A stretch of 64,000 nt of DNA from Adiantum capillus-veneris (Eukaryota > Streptophyta > Polypodiopsida > Polypodiales > Pteridaceae). Under the pieces are notes generated by a model. That model searched no databases, had not been told where the DNA came from, and saw nothing but the letters and a program-made list of their open reading frames with translations. Of this stretch, positions 1-10,465 are shown in pieces (within the stretch, counting starts at the first letter, position 1; every line of letters starts with the position of its first letter). The position numbers were made by a program, and so were the translations under genes. Where the stretch lies: the NCBI GenBank assembly GCA_014529385.2, contig CM043965.1, positions 17,003,912-17,067,911 of the forward strand, written 5' to 3'.

Positions 1-660
1 CCCAAACGTAAAGCCACTAACTTTAAGCGGTTTGAAGTAGGCAAAATGCAAAGTACTAACACCTAAGCGGCAAGCCCTAAGAGACTAATCCTAAGCAAAT
101 TGAAACAACCCAATCATTTATCCTAAGCGGCATACACTAAATGGATTATTGAAATGGCTAAAGTAATGCGACACTAAACAAATTTAGACCGGCCAAATCA
201 AAAATCGCTAATTAATCATAAGCGGGTAGTCTTAAGAGATCTGAAACAATCAAATTACGAAAAACATTAACTAACACCTAATTAAGCGACTAACCCTAAG
301 CAGATAAAAAGAGCCCAATCGCTTATCTTAAGCGGCGTACCCTAAGAAAAATAACTTAAATACATAAAGTAATGAAACACTAAGTTAATTTAGAGCAACC
401 AATTCCTAAGCAGCTAATGTATCTTAAGCGACATGAAACAACCACATTGCAAAGAACTAGAACCTAAGGGGTCGGCTAGCCCTAAGCGGTTAACCCTAAG
501 CGGACTAAACCTAAGTTGTTAGCTAACCCTTAGCGGGCTGAAATAGCCCAACCACCTTTACAAAGCCAACTACGAGCAACCGACATTGCAACATCGCCTT
601 ATCTTAAGCGATAAATTAATTATAACCTAACAATATAACCTAAACCTAAATCTAACTTGC
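1..660. repeat. Degenerate satellite with CCTAAGCGG core
   Basis: About fifteen variants of (C)CCTAAGCGG recur, often joined to phrases such as CCCAATC(G)CTTATC and GAAACAAC. Two long stretches (about 105-310 and 310-515) align loosely with each other, suggesting a diverged unit of about 200 bp. The motif begins with the telomere-like string CCCTAA, but no run of true plant telomere repeats is present. No coding capacity is seen. This is probably the old DNA into which, or beside which, the copia element inserted. Confidence 0.55.
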
Positions 661-927
661 TAATCCTAATGATTTAACGTAGACTTATTAAGACGTTCAA
701 ACGTATAAAGATAATTGAATATACTTAAAACTTGGTTCTAAAATATTCTAATTAATATAACACTAATATATACAACACCTAAAACATGCCATAATTTAAT
801 TAAAAGTACAACATAATATATGAATTTTTAAATAAAATTAATTTTAAATCAAAAGAAAAGAACTAATTATAGCTTGATCTAAATCAAGATTAAAAAATAA
901 TTATAAATTAATCTAAGTGGAAATAAC
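661..927. other. AT-rich non-coding DNA
   Basis: Strongly AT-rich sequence with no ORF, repeat or motif that I recognise. It is the left flank of the copia LTR. The five bases before the LTR (TAACT) do not reappear after the right LTR, so no target duplication is visible. Confidence 0.4.
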
Positions 928-1068
928 TTGCTGGAGCTATATATGGCTCACTCTACTCAATTTGGTTTCACATGTATATTTGTATCTTATTCTCAATATG
1001 AATCAGTCTTTGGGAGCATACATGGTGTGTCTCTTATCTCGTCTCTCTCTCTTTGTATTTGCATCTCA
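928..1068 (+). repeat. Copia 5' LTR
   Basis: Begins TGCTGGAGCTATATATGG and matches 50982-51118 closely over its whole length, including AATATGAATCAGTCTTTGGGA. A TATATA box lies about 10 bp in, and a CT-rich stretch precedes the 3' edge. The edge is set by the primer-binding site that follows. At about 140 bp it is short for a copia LTR. Confidence 0.8.
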
Positions 1069-1070
1069 AT

Positions 1071-1085
1071 ATGGTATCAAAGCGG
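1071..1085 (+). other. Copia primer-binding site (initiator Met tRNA type)
   Basis: ATGGTATCAAAGCGG closely resembles the TGGTATCAGAGC site used by most plant copia elements for priming by initiator methionine tRNA. It lies two or three bases after the 5' LTR, as expected. Confidence 0.8.
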
Positions 1086-1758
1086 TAATGATCACACGGC
1101 GATTCAATTCATGGTAACAAAACAGAGTATGTGTATGCGATTCGCATGTAAGATTTAGAATTGCTATAAATTTTATTTTTGAGAATTTATTTTTGCTAAT
1201 TATGATTGGTTTGTGTTAAAAAGAATATGATTAGTGTCTTGTGTGGTGTTTATTGCTAATCAATATGGTGAATCGTTGATTACGTTTTCTTGCTGATTTG
1301 TCTTTTGACACCCTCAACTTTGTTTCAATTTGCAAGGGTCTTCTGCTTAAAATTTGGAGAAACGGAAAAAATTCCATGGAGCATAGCGGATTGACACTTT
1401 TCATCCAAAATTTGTTCGTGTCCTCGTGCTCTTCGATTTGAGTTCGTGATTTGCATCAGTAGGAGTTCGCAACAAAAAGTTATGCTGTTTTTACTACAAT
1501 TGAGCTTGATGCAGGTTTCGTCCTCGTGCATCTTTGTGAAGCGTCCATGATCATTTTGTACCTTATTGCAAACTTTCAGAAGAAATCTACTACAAAAAAA
1601 CTTTATTTGAGAGGTTTTCTTAACAAGTTACAATATGAAGCTGGTAGTACTGTCATGACGGGACATACTGAGTCTTTTAAATTCATTATTAATGATCGAT
1701 CTTGCTTCTTTTGGTGATCCGTTCCATAAAAACAATTGATTACATCTCTTCTTGACAC

Positions 1759-2316
1759 GTGAAGGATTCTTCTTATGATAACATTGTTACCATTCTTTCT
1801 AATAAAGATGCTCCCGATTTTAACCAAGGCTCTTGTCTCAAATTTCTTAATAAGCAATGTTCTTACTGCAATGAAAATGACCATACAGAAGATGATTGTT
1901 GGACACATCAGTATGATAAAGATCACAATATTACCACTAAGCAACCAAGTTTATTTAGAGATTCTTTTTCTTGTGAATATTGTGAACAATCTGATCATCC
2001 CACTCAAATGTGCTATAAGCATCGATTCGACACATATCGTAATAGAGCATATACTATTGAACATGGAAACAATATTATACCAGAGACAAACTGCGTCCTA
2101 TGCTTAGTTGCTCCACAAATAATATTTTATGTACGTGATGGATCACTTTTTATTGTCAATTCTGGTGCTACAAAAAATATGACATATCAGTCTAAGTGGC
2201 TCCATAACTATCATCCACTACCAGTTCAACGTGTTGTTTATCTTGTTGATGATATGACTTGTCAAGTAAAGGATATTGGAGAATTATATTTTGGTACCTT
2301 ATCTTATTCCACTTGA
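1759..2316 (+). pseudogene. Copia gag zinc knuckles and protease fragment
   Basis: The translation holds two CX2CX4HX4C zinc knuckles (CSYC..H..C and CEYC..H..C, residues about 35-48 and 75-90), which bind RNA in Gag, followed by the start of the aspartic protease. The protease active site normally reads D-S-G; here it reads N-S-G-A (IVNSGAT), so the catalytic Asp is lost. The frame stops at 2316, and the following codons (RGVLHVPDLQCNLLS) are still recognisably copia protease-to-integrase linker. The region 1090-1758 should hold the rest of gag but is too decayed to call. Confidence 0.75.
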
Positions 2317-3383
2317 ATTTTGAGAGGAGTATTACATGTACCAGATCTTCAATGTAATCTTCTTTCAGTTGCTAGACTTGTTGATCTTGGCCTCTTTGTT
2401 GGATGTGATCATACAAAATGCCGAATTGAAAAAGATGGAAAGACTATAGCCACTTCTCCTCAAAATGGTATTTTGTTTGAACTCTCTCAATGATGTTGTA
2501 GTAAATGTTGTCACTGCTCCAGGTGATCATGATTGCAAAGTAAGGATTCACCATTTTGTTCATGCTTATTTCTCAAAACTCATTGATCTTCAGTGTCGTA
2601 ATCTTGCTCATGGCATAGATCTTAAAGCTCATCCCCAAATGGAAATTTGTGAGTTTTGTGCTCTTGGGAAACATAATCATAAACCCTTTCCTTTCTCAAA
2701 TACAACTCATTCTCATGACATATTGAGTCTTGTCCATAGTGATATATGTGGACCTCTACTTGAGTTAGTCTGCTGATAGAGAAATTCATCACAAACACAC
2801 TATTCCATATTCACCTCAATAGAACGATATTGCTGAACGAAAGAATCACACTATTCTCGATGCTATGAGATGTATGTTGATTCATTCTAGGTTATCTCGT
2901 GTTTTTTGGACTGAAGCTACTTTGACAACAGTATTTATTGAGAATCATCTTCCTACTATTGCACCCTCTGGTAAGATATCCATCACAGCATGGACGGGTG
3001 ACATTCCTTCGTTATCTCATTTTCGAACCTTTGGATGTATTGCTTATATTCATCCTCTCAAAGAAACACAAACAAATCTTGATGCTCTTGGTCTTAATGT
3101 TATTTTTATTGGATACTATGACATTTCCAAAGGTTAAAAATTCTATGATCCTTTCGTCAAGAAAGTAATTATGAATCGTGATGCTACTTTTAACGAACAG
3201 CTTATGGGAGGCTCATGGTCCATGGACGATTCTGATGATACCAAATCATTGCTTCAGGCTTTTTCATTTATTTCAGATGATAAAACTCTTCCTATAGATA
3301 AGCTTTCCTCTTCACAACCATCCATTCCAATTGTTTTCAATGATGATATTGACATTTTCGTTGATCTACCTATTGATTTTTAA
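2317..3383 (+). pseudogene. Copia integrase remnant
   Basis: Recognisable pieces in order: LHVPDLQCNLLSVARL (linker), the GAG-pre-integrase zinc segment (CEFCALGKHNHKPF, about 2650-2690), the start of the core (LVHSDICGPL, about 2730-2760), then a jump straight to PYSPQ-NDIAERKN (about 2805-2845) and the copia integrase tail (FRTFGCIAYIHP, about 3027-3060). Most of the D,D-35-E core between the first and last acidic residues is missing, so this integrase could not work. Frame breaks occur near 2490, 2776, 2822 and 3137. The stretch 3171-3383 is the acidic, variable linker before RT. Confidence 0.75.
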
Positions 3384-3570
3384 CATGGTTCATATCATGT
3401 GTATAATGATGATATTATTGATAATGTTTTACTTACAGTAAAGCTATCTCTTCACCCCAAAAGGATCGATCACAAGAGGCTATGGAAGCAGCGTACAACT
3501 CTCTTATTAAAAAGGTACATGGATACTGACTGAACTACCTCCTAGTCGTACAATTATTAAGTGTAAGTGG

Positions 3571-4291
3571 GTGTATACGACAAAGATAAAAGCCGATGGA
3601 TCTTTTGACAAGTTCAAGGAACCTTTAGTTGCAAAAGGTTACTCCCAAGTTGTTTGTGTTGATTTTCAAGAGACCTTTTCACCACTTGTTCGCATTACAA
3701 GTGTTCGAGTTTTATTGGCATTTGTTGTTCAATTTGATTTAGAAGCTCATCAAATGGATGTGCAAACTGCTTTTTTGAATGGTGATTTGGAAGAGAAAAT
3801 TTATGTAAAACAACCAGAAGGGTTTTTTATTTCAAGTAAAGAAGACCTTGTTGTTGAACTCCATAAGGCCCTATATGGTCTCAAACAAGCTTCATGGGCC
3901 TGGTATACAAAACTTGATCATTTTCTCACCTCCAAAGTATTCATCTCTTGCTCTTCAGAACCCAACTTATACATAAAGTGCCAAGGTAGAAGTTTTGTGA
4001 TTCTTGCTCTTTATGTGGATGATACCATCCTTGCTTCCAATGATTTGCAATTTCTTCAGCAAGTGAATAATTTATTGTCTTCTGCATTTGATATGGTGAA
4101 TCTTGGAGAGATTCACTCGTGTCTTGGCATTTAGATTCAAAGGAGCCACACAAAAGGTATTTTATTCCTTAGACAGTCAAAGTTTATTGCAGATATAATT
4201 TAAAAATTTGGTATGGAATCTGCACATTCAACCAACACATCTTGTCGTGCAAGTTGTACGAAGAACACTTTTGACAGTGGCGGTCAACTTG
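3571..4291 (+). pseudogene. Copia reverse transcriptase, interrupted by CACTA-1
   Basis: A clean RT reading frame from 3571 to 4134 has the copia signature blocks: QMDVQTAFLNGDLEEKIYV, ALYGLKQASWAW and the catalytic LYVDDTILAS (YVDD). After an in-frame stop at 4132 (LGI*IQRS) the C-terminal part continues (KFIADIIKKF-like, FGMESAHSTNT) until the CACTA element enters at 4292. The gene resumes at 10466. RT is the best-preserved copia domain, but its upstream link to integrase and downstream RNase H are broken. Confidence 0.85.
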
Positions 4292-4312
4292 CACTACAAG
4301 AGGCTCTTCACA

Positions 4313-4458
4313 TTAGCGACGCTCACACAGCGACGCTCAAAAAAAAAATTCCCGGCGCCGCTATGAGCGTCGCTATAAGCGTCGCTATGAGCGTCGCAAA
4401 TTTACAAAGAAATTTGCGACGCTCATAGCGACGCTTATAGCGACGCTCATAGCGACGC
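4313..4458. repeat. CACTA-1 left subterminal array and hairpin
   Basis: Copies of AGCGACGCTC and its complement occur around a centre at about 4405. The right half (TTTGCGACGCTCATAGCGACG...) is the reverse complement of the left half, giving arms of about 50 bp around a short A-rich loop. Subterminal arrays are the known binding sites of TNPA in En/Spm elements; the same unit is used at the right end and in CACTA-2. Confidence 0.85.
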
Positions 4459-4539
4459 CAGCTGGGGTTAAAAAAATAACCGAGCGCGCCCAAAAACTCA
4501 GATCTCAGATCTGAGTTTTTCGACGCCCTCAAGCAAAGA

Positions 4540-4580
4540 GCAGGTAACGCTCTCCCTCACTCTCTCTCTCTCTCTTTTTC

Positions 4581-4622
<42 letters not shown>

Positions 4623-4742
4623 AGAGGAAGGAGAGACAGGTATGCTCCTTCCCTCTCCTCATTCTCATGTTCCCTTCCTCTCTTTCTCTCTCCCTCGCTC
4701 TCTCTCTCACACACACACACATACACACACACATATAGTGTT

Positions 4743-4810
<68 letters not shown>

Positions 4811-5035
4811 CAAAAACGCACACACATACATAAACAAAGAATGCACACACACATTGAGAGAGAAAAAGAGAGAGAGAGCATGCATAAACAGAAAACGCAC
4901 GCATTGAGAGAGGAAAAGAGAGAGAGAACATGCATAAACAAAAAACGCACACATTGAGAGAGGAAAAGAGAAAGAAAACATGCATACGATCCAAAAAAAC
5001 GCACACACATTGAGAGAGAAAGAAAGAGAAACTAA
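4540..5035. repeat. CACTA-1 microsatellites and 50-bp minisatellite
   Basis: Holds a (CT)n/(CA)n run (about 4557-4618), (CA)n near 4709-4733, a (GA)n run (about 4746-4808), then four degenerate units of about 50 bp starting CACATTGAGAGAG and ending CATGCATAAAC (4850-5030). The same block recurs in CACTA-2 with different repeat lengths. The long ORFs predicted here (Leu/Ser-rich one way, Arg/Glu-rich the other) are artefacts of simple repeats. Confidence 0.85.
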
Positions 5036-5378
5036 GGGAGCGTCGTAGGAAACTAATTAAAATTAAAAGACCTAAAGATCTAGCCGACGAGGAGTTGAAC
5101 TGAAGACCTATTATTCAAGAGAGAAATGGCATAATCAATCTATCATAGTTGGCATGGGTGATAGAAAGGTTATACCATTTATCTCTTTTTATTGGCACAC
5201 ACATCCACACACGCGCACACACACAGGAAGAAGAGAGTTATAACGTCGTAGGAAACTATTTTAAAAGACGTTAAAGATTAGGTTATATGTAGACTTACAT
5301 TAAATTAGATTTAGGTTTATTTTTAACTAGATTTACATTTATTTAAGCTAGATTTAGATTTATGTTATATTAGATTAG
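5036..5378. other. CACTA-1 non-coding 5' region
   Basis: No ORF of note. On the minus strand around 5080-5150 a short stretch (GGTCTTCAGTTCAACTCC) resembles a tRNA T-arm/B-box, also present in CACTA-2, so a small tRNA-derived relic is possible but not proven. A TAGATTTA-type AT-rich repeat (about 5285-5370) leads up to the HMA fragment; it ends in TTAGATTAG, which could be an old intron acceptor. Confidence 0.35.
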
Positions 5379-5577
5379 ATGCGGGTCTCCATAGACTGCG
5401 ATGCCTGCATGAAGCGGGTGAAGAAAGCCCTCAATGGAATATAGGGTATTGCTGCCTTCACTCATAGTGGGCTCCGTCGATCCAAAAGTACTGGTGAAAT
5501 GTCTTCAGAAGATAGGGAAGAAGGTGGATCTTCAGGGCGGCAAGAGTCACTACATCCCCGACACAATGACCATCTAG
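5379..5577 (+). pseudogene. Captured HMA (heavy-metal-associated) domain fragment
   Basis: From ATG at 5379 the translation reads MRVSIDCDACMKRVKKALNG, the metal-binding half of an HMA domain with the CxxC pair (CDAC) followed by the usual basic helix. A TAG interrupts at about 5441. One frame over, from about 5479 to the TAG at 5575-5577, it reads VDPKVLVKCLQKIGKKVDL and ends a few residues later, matching the second half of plant HMA/HIPP proteins (VDP..VL..V.K.GKK). The two halves are in correct order and spacing. Plant HMA proteins carry copper or other metals; this one is broken by a stop and a frameshift. CACTA elements are known to pick up host gene fragments, and the same fragment with the same stop is in CACTA-2, so capture predates that duplication. 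Confidence 0.75.
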
Positions 5578-5960
5578 ACAACCTCTAGTCATTAGACTTA
5601 CGTTAAATTAGATTTAGCTTTATTTTTAGTTAGATTTACGTTTATTTAGATTTACGCTTATTTACGTTAGATCGAGTCCACGCAAGAATTACTTACGGTT
5701 TAGGGTTTAGAGTTAGACGAACAGTGAAAAGATCTACTGTGAAAAGATGTTAAGATGAAGTGAAGTGCTACAGCTAGAGAAGAGGCAAAGGGATTTTGTC
5801 CACTACATGCAGTATCATGTAGACGTGGGTGTCTAGATTTCTTGTACCCACAAATATAGGTATTGACCAATAAAGACGAGATTATAACCCGGTGGTTCTG
5901 ATCTCCGTGCACCTCTAGACCGAGGTGTGCGGGGATTGGACATGACTAGAGAATGTGAGG

Positions 5961-5997
<37 letters not shown>

Positions 5998-6059
5998 GAC
6001 AAAGAATGCCAATAGAATATTAAATTTGTTGTCTAGGTTATAAGTTTTTTATCCTCATT
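5578..6059. other. CACTA-1 presumed promoter/leader of transposase gene
   Basis: Non-coding. It contains repeated GTTAGATTTAGCTTT-like AT-rich words (5590-5670), then a GA run (about 5966-5994) some 65 bp before the transposase ATG. GA/CT tracts are common in plant 5' leaders. No TATA box with convincing spacing was seen. Confidence 0.35.
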
Positions 6060-8321
6060 ATGAGTAGCGACGAGGATGTGGGACCGTCCAACCGAAACAC
6101 CTATCTCTCAACGAGGGTCTTATGTCCTTGTAATCAATGCAAGCATGCTGTGCGACGGACAAGACGTGTTTCTTTGCAGCACGTTCGTGAATTTGGCGAG
6201 TTCGATCCATCTATTATAGATCGAGTTGTTGCCAATTATAACTCGTCGGACTCTGACGCTGGCCAACAAGCAGCAATCTTGCAACCCAATAGACGTGTTC
6301 GCAGGCGCTTTGGTCAAGCAGCATATGTGAGGCCACAAGATGTAGCCTCTGACAGCTCGGGGGATGATCATGCAGAGCACATTCCCAACGAGGCAATGTT
6401 TGAGCCCGAGATTGATGAAATGATCGAGACGATCATGGATTCAGAAAGGCTTATCTATGATGATATGAAAAGTGAAGCCGATACATCATTGTATAATGGA
6501 GCACGTATGTCTAGATTGAAAGCACTCCTGGTTCTTCTCAACATGCAGGCAAAGTTTGGATGGAGTGACACTAGCGTCACAGCGCTTTTCAGGTGATCTA
6601 TTACAATTAGTTTACTTTAATAGAACTCATGGTGTATAATGATCTGATAGATTTTTACACGACTGTATCATATTTTTATGTTGTGTAGATTGCTGAAAGA
6701 GCACATTCTACCAGCTGACAATGTGATGCCAGATTCCCGAGATGAAGCAAGAAAGATTTTGCGAAACTTGGGGATGGATTACAATTCTATCCACGCTTGT
6801 CCTAATGACTGCATTCTTTTCAGAGGGGAATACACAGACATGGAGAAGTGTCCGAAATGTGATTCCGAAAGATATCGAGTAGATCTCCACGGGACAAAAA
6901 TTCCACAAAAGGTTTTGCGACATTTTCCTTTGCTTCCTCGCATCAAGCATTTCTTCGAATGTAAGTCCATGGCCGCCCTAGCATCATGGCATGAGGAGAA
7001 TAAATCTTCGGATGGTGTGCTACGAATTCCTGCAGATTGCGCAGCCTGGAAACATATAGATGGAACATGGTCGGATTTTGCCAGGGAAGCTCGAAATTTG
7101 CGCTTAGGCCTGGCTATGGATGGCGTAAATCCATTTGGTCAAAGATCAACATCTTACAGTGTATGGCCCGTTGTCATCGTCAACTACAACATTCCCCCGT
7201 GGTTGACTACGAAGAAGGGGCACCTATGGCTAAGCTTGATTGTGCCAGGGCGATATAAAGTGGGGAATATGGATTTCACAATATGAGGATGCAAAGCAAG
7301 AGCGACAAAGGGCACGAATCGAGTGGAGACGGGGAAGACGACCACCGATGCACTATCCAGCGGTTCTGGAGAGCCTACCAACCTTCATGAGCTTAAGATG
7401 GTTGCACAACCAATTGAAAAGCGCACAACAATGCGGTGACGAAGTGACTGAAGAAGAGTGGGAGTACTCTCGGGGTTGCGCGACCAAGGTAAGTTTGCAA
7501 TGTACGACTAGCAAGTGACTTTATTTATAAACGTTTGAACGGCCACTCATAATCTTTGTTCGTTGTAGTATAAGTCATACACAGCAGCATGGTGTAAAGG
7601 TCGACATTTTAGGGTGGAACGAATCGACAAAAAGCGTTTTACTCAAGATTGTGGAATCATGGCAAAATTTGAACAGTCTAGTCGACGACGTTCCTCTGAT
7701 GCAGATCCCGTGGTGGCGGAACTCACTTACTTCGGCACGCTGCAAGAGATTTTGAGGATCGATTACAGAGGATTTTTTGTCGACTTGTTCGACGTGCAAT
7801 GGTTCAAGATAATCATGGAGGGTCGAAACGCTACTGTGCGTAGAGGAGAGTCTGGTTTTCTTGAGGTGGATTCTACTAAGAAATGGACTGACCTAAGAGA
7901 CACTTTCGTACTACCCGAGCATTGTGAACAAGTAAGTATATAAATAGTTAACATCCCCCTTTTACAAGTTATGTGCTTGAAAGCTCTCATGTAAGTTATG
8001 TGGCTCTGGCAGGTAGTATTTCATCCTACAAAGTCTACATCAAACTGGTGGTACGTCATAGAGTTAGCCCCTCGTAGTGCAAGGACGTATGAAGGCTACC
8101 ATGTGCCAATCACAACGACATCAATGGAGGAGATCAGAGAAGATGCTCAATCAGAAGCCGCTGCGGTGGTGCCAGACGAGCATCAAGATGCTACTGCTCT
8201 ATATGGGGTGCATGCAGAGGAGCTACAAAATGAAACAGAGGATATGTGTTTAAACGGAGAGCTCTATATAGATATAGGAAGTTATGCTGAGTTATGCGAG
8301 GATGAGAGAGAGATCTCTTAA
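6060..8321 (+). pseudogene. TNP2-type CACTA transposase, core deleted
   Basis: Spliced model: exon 6060-6592, intron with GT-AG ends, exon from 6689, later exons ending 7488, 7569-7931 and 8013-8321. The N-terminus has the transposase-associated zinc motif (CPCNQCKH). Exon 2 has the TNP2 start (CPNDCILFRGEY, CPKC) and the first catalytic region (LAMDGVNPFG, SYSVWPVV, PPW). After IVPG the frame changes and the next recognisable residues are already the DUF4216-like C-terminal domain (YFGTLQEILRIDYRG, VQWF, WWYVIE). Roughly the middle third, with the remaining catalytic acids, is gone. The introns around the C-terminal exons are intact, so loss was probably by internal deletion near 7250-7290. 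Confidence 0.8.
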
Positions 8322-8525
8322 AGCCACAAATATTGTATTTGAACAATTTTGCTCACATCTTTTGATTGAAAATTCTGAGTTTTCGACTTGCCTCTTCTAC
8401 CACTCGATTCATTGCGTCATTGTATTTATATGCGTCATTACGTCATTGTATTTAATGGTCTTTGCGTCATTGTCTACTCTATTCATTCAATATTAAGTTT
8501 AAATATTCGTGTGTTTAATGCAGGT

Positions 8526-9839
8526 ATGGATGATGAGGAGTTTCTTTCTTCTTTGTCACCGCAGCAGAGACAGTGGTACGTGGAGCGTCATCGCTCTGGC
8601 GCATCATCGCGCGTTCCTACACCATCCGCATCTCCCTCTCTTTCGGAGCATTCGGCGCGCTCCGAAGCTTCGGCGTCGACGAGACGAGCGTCACACTCTT
8701 CTAGACACCGGCGCTCTAGTGGTGGCGGTGGCGGTTGTTGTGGGGATTCCGCCACCGATGCCTCCACACCGCCTCGTGTTCGACGAGGCTCTTTACCCTC
8801 CCCTTCTTTGCCCGCCCCCACACCAGCCACAGCATCGCCGTCTACGCCAGGTTTTGCACGGCTGACTGTTCCTAGAAGCTACACACCTCTACCTACTCCG
8901 CCAGGAGCCACCCCACTCGACACTCCTCGCTTCGGGGCCCAGACGCCGGTGGAGACACCTGACGTCCGTACCCCCATCGACATGCCGCTAGAGACCCCTG
9001 CCGGGACACCCAGGTTCACGCGTCACCGGCCAGAGGGCTTGCCTTACTCCGTCGACATCAGCGGCGGCATCATCATGGATGATGACGGCAAGAAGGTGAT
9101 CTCGCGCATGCGTGGTCTTTGCTCTCAGCTGTTTAGACACTATATACTAAACAAATGGAGTGAAGTACCAAGTGATTTAAAAAACAGAGTCATCAGCATA
9201 CTTCATGATGAGTTTCCCGTTCCAACACGGGATCAGCGCTTCAATGAAGACCTGATGAAGATTCGAATGCGCGAATACTGCAAACACAAGCGTTCCAAAG
9301 TGCAAAAAGCAATCAAGAATGGGTGGAATAGGCCAGATTGGCTGGCCAAAGAAGATTGGAAGAATGCGAAGAAAGCAGCGCGCGAGAATCCCGACAAGTG
9401 GAAGCAACAAAAGGATGCAGCCAGAGCGCGAGTAGAGGCAGGGAGCTCGCACCACTTGGGGAGCGGTGGATGGGCATCATTTGAGGCCGATTTTGTAAGT
9501 CTTTTCACATTGCTCTTTATGCATGTTCGATAGTTTAGGGTTTATGAGTTTTTTAGTTCTAACATAATGAAATCTTTGTATGTTTTGACAGTGGTCGATG
9601 ACAGGACGTGATCCCACACCGTACGAGCGCGAGTACGCAGGCAGGAAGGGCTTAAACGCCCTGATGGACATTCTCAGTTCTCGCAGCGGCATGGTTAGTA
9701 TTAGGGTTTACTCTTTTTTATTTTTTGTATTGTTTTATAAATGTCGTTATATGTTTATACTTACTGAAAACTGTCTTATTGTCTTTTTTTGCAGAATCCG
9801 ACAGATACGCCGCTTGGACGCGATGAGACGTCTGATTAG
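8526..9839 (+). CDS. TNPA-like second protein of CACTA-1
   Basis: Three exons with clean GT-AG introns: 8526-9494, 9592-9693 and 9795-9839, all in phase, giving about 370 residues starting MDDEEFLSSLSPQQRQWYV. Residues about 25-210 are Ser/Pro/Thr-rich and low complexity; residues about 215-320 are basic and helical (WSEVPSDLKNRVISILHDEF, KNAKKAARENPDKWKQQ), as in the plant Ptta/En/Spm family that includes TNPA. TNPA binds the subterminal repeats and works with the transposase. The short final exon ends TPLGRDETSD. I chose this ATG because it follows non-coding AT-rich DNA and starts the conserved segment. No stop interrupts it. Confidence 0.75.
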
Positions 9840-10190
9840 ACGACGTCAGTTTAGCCGTAGCTAAATAGCATTAGTTTAGGGTTTCTCATAGCTTATGTAT
9901 CATGAGACGGATTTTATACGTCTTTTTGAACCATGTATATTATTACATTTGTCACCGCAATTCCTTTTGCCAATCAATTCTTTATGCCTATGATGTTGTA
10001 CAATTGTCATTATTACATTTGCCAATCAATTCAGTTTGTCTATGATGTGTACAATTGTCAATTTTGCAAACAATGCGTCTTGTGGGTGACTATTTTGGGT
10101 CTATTATTTACCTTTGCACTTTTTTTAAAAAGTGAATCAAGTACAATATGGTTGATGGGTGGCAGGCATTCAATGCCCTGCCACCAAAAA
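9840..10190. other. CACTA-1 3' non-coding region
   Basis: AT-rich 3' flank of the TNPA-like gene with no convincing ORF. The phrase TTGCCAATCAATTC occurs twice (about 9968 and 10019), a small local duplication. Confidence 0.4.
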
Positions 10191-10194
10191 AATA

Positions 10195-10445
10195 TTCTCT
10201 CAGGCGTCGCTATATGCGTCGCTATTTATGGCTCTGTAGCGTCGCTATATGCGTCGCTATACTCTTCTGTGAGAGCGTCGCTATAACCGTCGCTATAGAC
10301 GTCGCTATATAGCGACGTCTATAGCGACGTCTATAGCGACGCATATAGCGACGCTCTCGTAGCGACGCTCTTAGCGACGCTTATAGCGACGCCGGGGGTT
10401 ATAAAAACCCAGTGTATTTCCGTCGCTAAGAGCGTCACAAGAGCA
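10195..10445. repeat. CACTA-1 right subterminal array and hairpin
   Basis: About fifteen GCGTCGCTAT-type units. Units read one way to about 10300 (GTCGCTATAGACGTCGCTATA) and the opposite way after it (TATAGCGACGTCTATAGCGAC), making a second large inverted repeat centred near 10305. It ends a few bases before the right terminal repeat. Confidence 0.85.
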
Positions 10446-10465
10446 CATAACCTCTTGTAGTGTTG

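Larger units (their letters stand above)
4292..10462 (+). mobile_element. CACTA (En/Spm) DNA transposon, copy 1
   Basis: Begins CACTACAAGAGG and ends CCTCTTGTAGTG, a perfect terminal inverted repeat of 12 bp. A TTG target duplication flanks it (4289-4291 and 10463-10465); a 3-bp duplication is the CACTA hallmark. Both ends carry subterminal arrays of GCGTCGCTAT-type motifs. Inside are microsatellites, a captured HMA-domain fragment, a broken TNP2-type transposase gene and a TNPA-like gene. It sits in the copia RT gene. Because the transposase core is deleted it probably depends on another copy for movement. Confidence 0.95.

Noticed and set aside
1-560. True telomere or interstitial telomere array
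   Set aside because: Only the first six bases of the motif match CCCTAA; plant TTTAGGG units are absent.
4498-5010. Cys/Val and Leu/Ser-rich ORFs over CACTA-1 (and 62230-62802 in CACTA-2)
   Set aside because: Translations of CA, CT and GA repeats. Repeat length differs between copies, so no protein is preserved.
8509-8865. ORFs overlapping the TNPA-like gene in other frames (8509-8865 plus, 8588-8830 minus)
   Set aside because: Shadow frames of the GC-rich Ser/Pro-coding stretch; the spliced in-phase gene explains the region.
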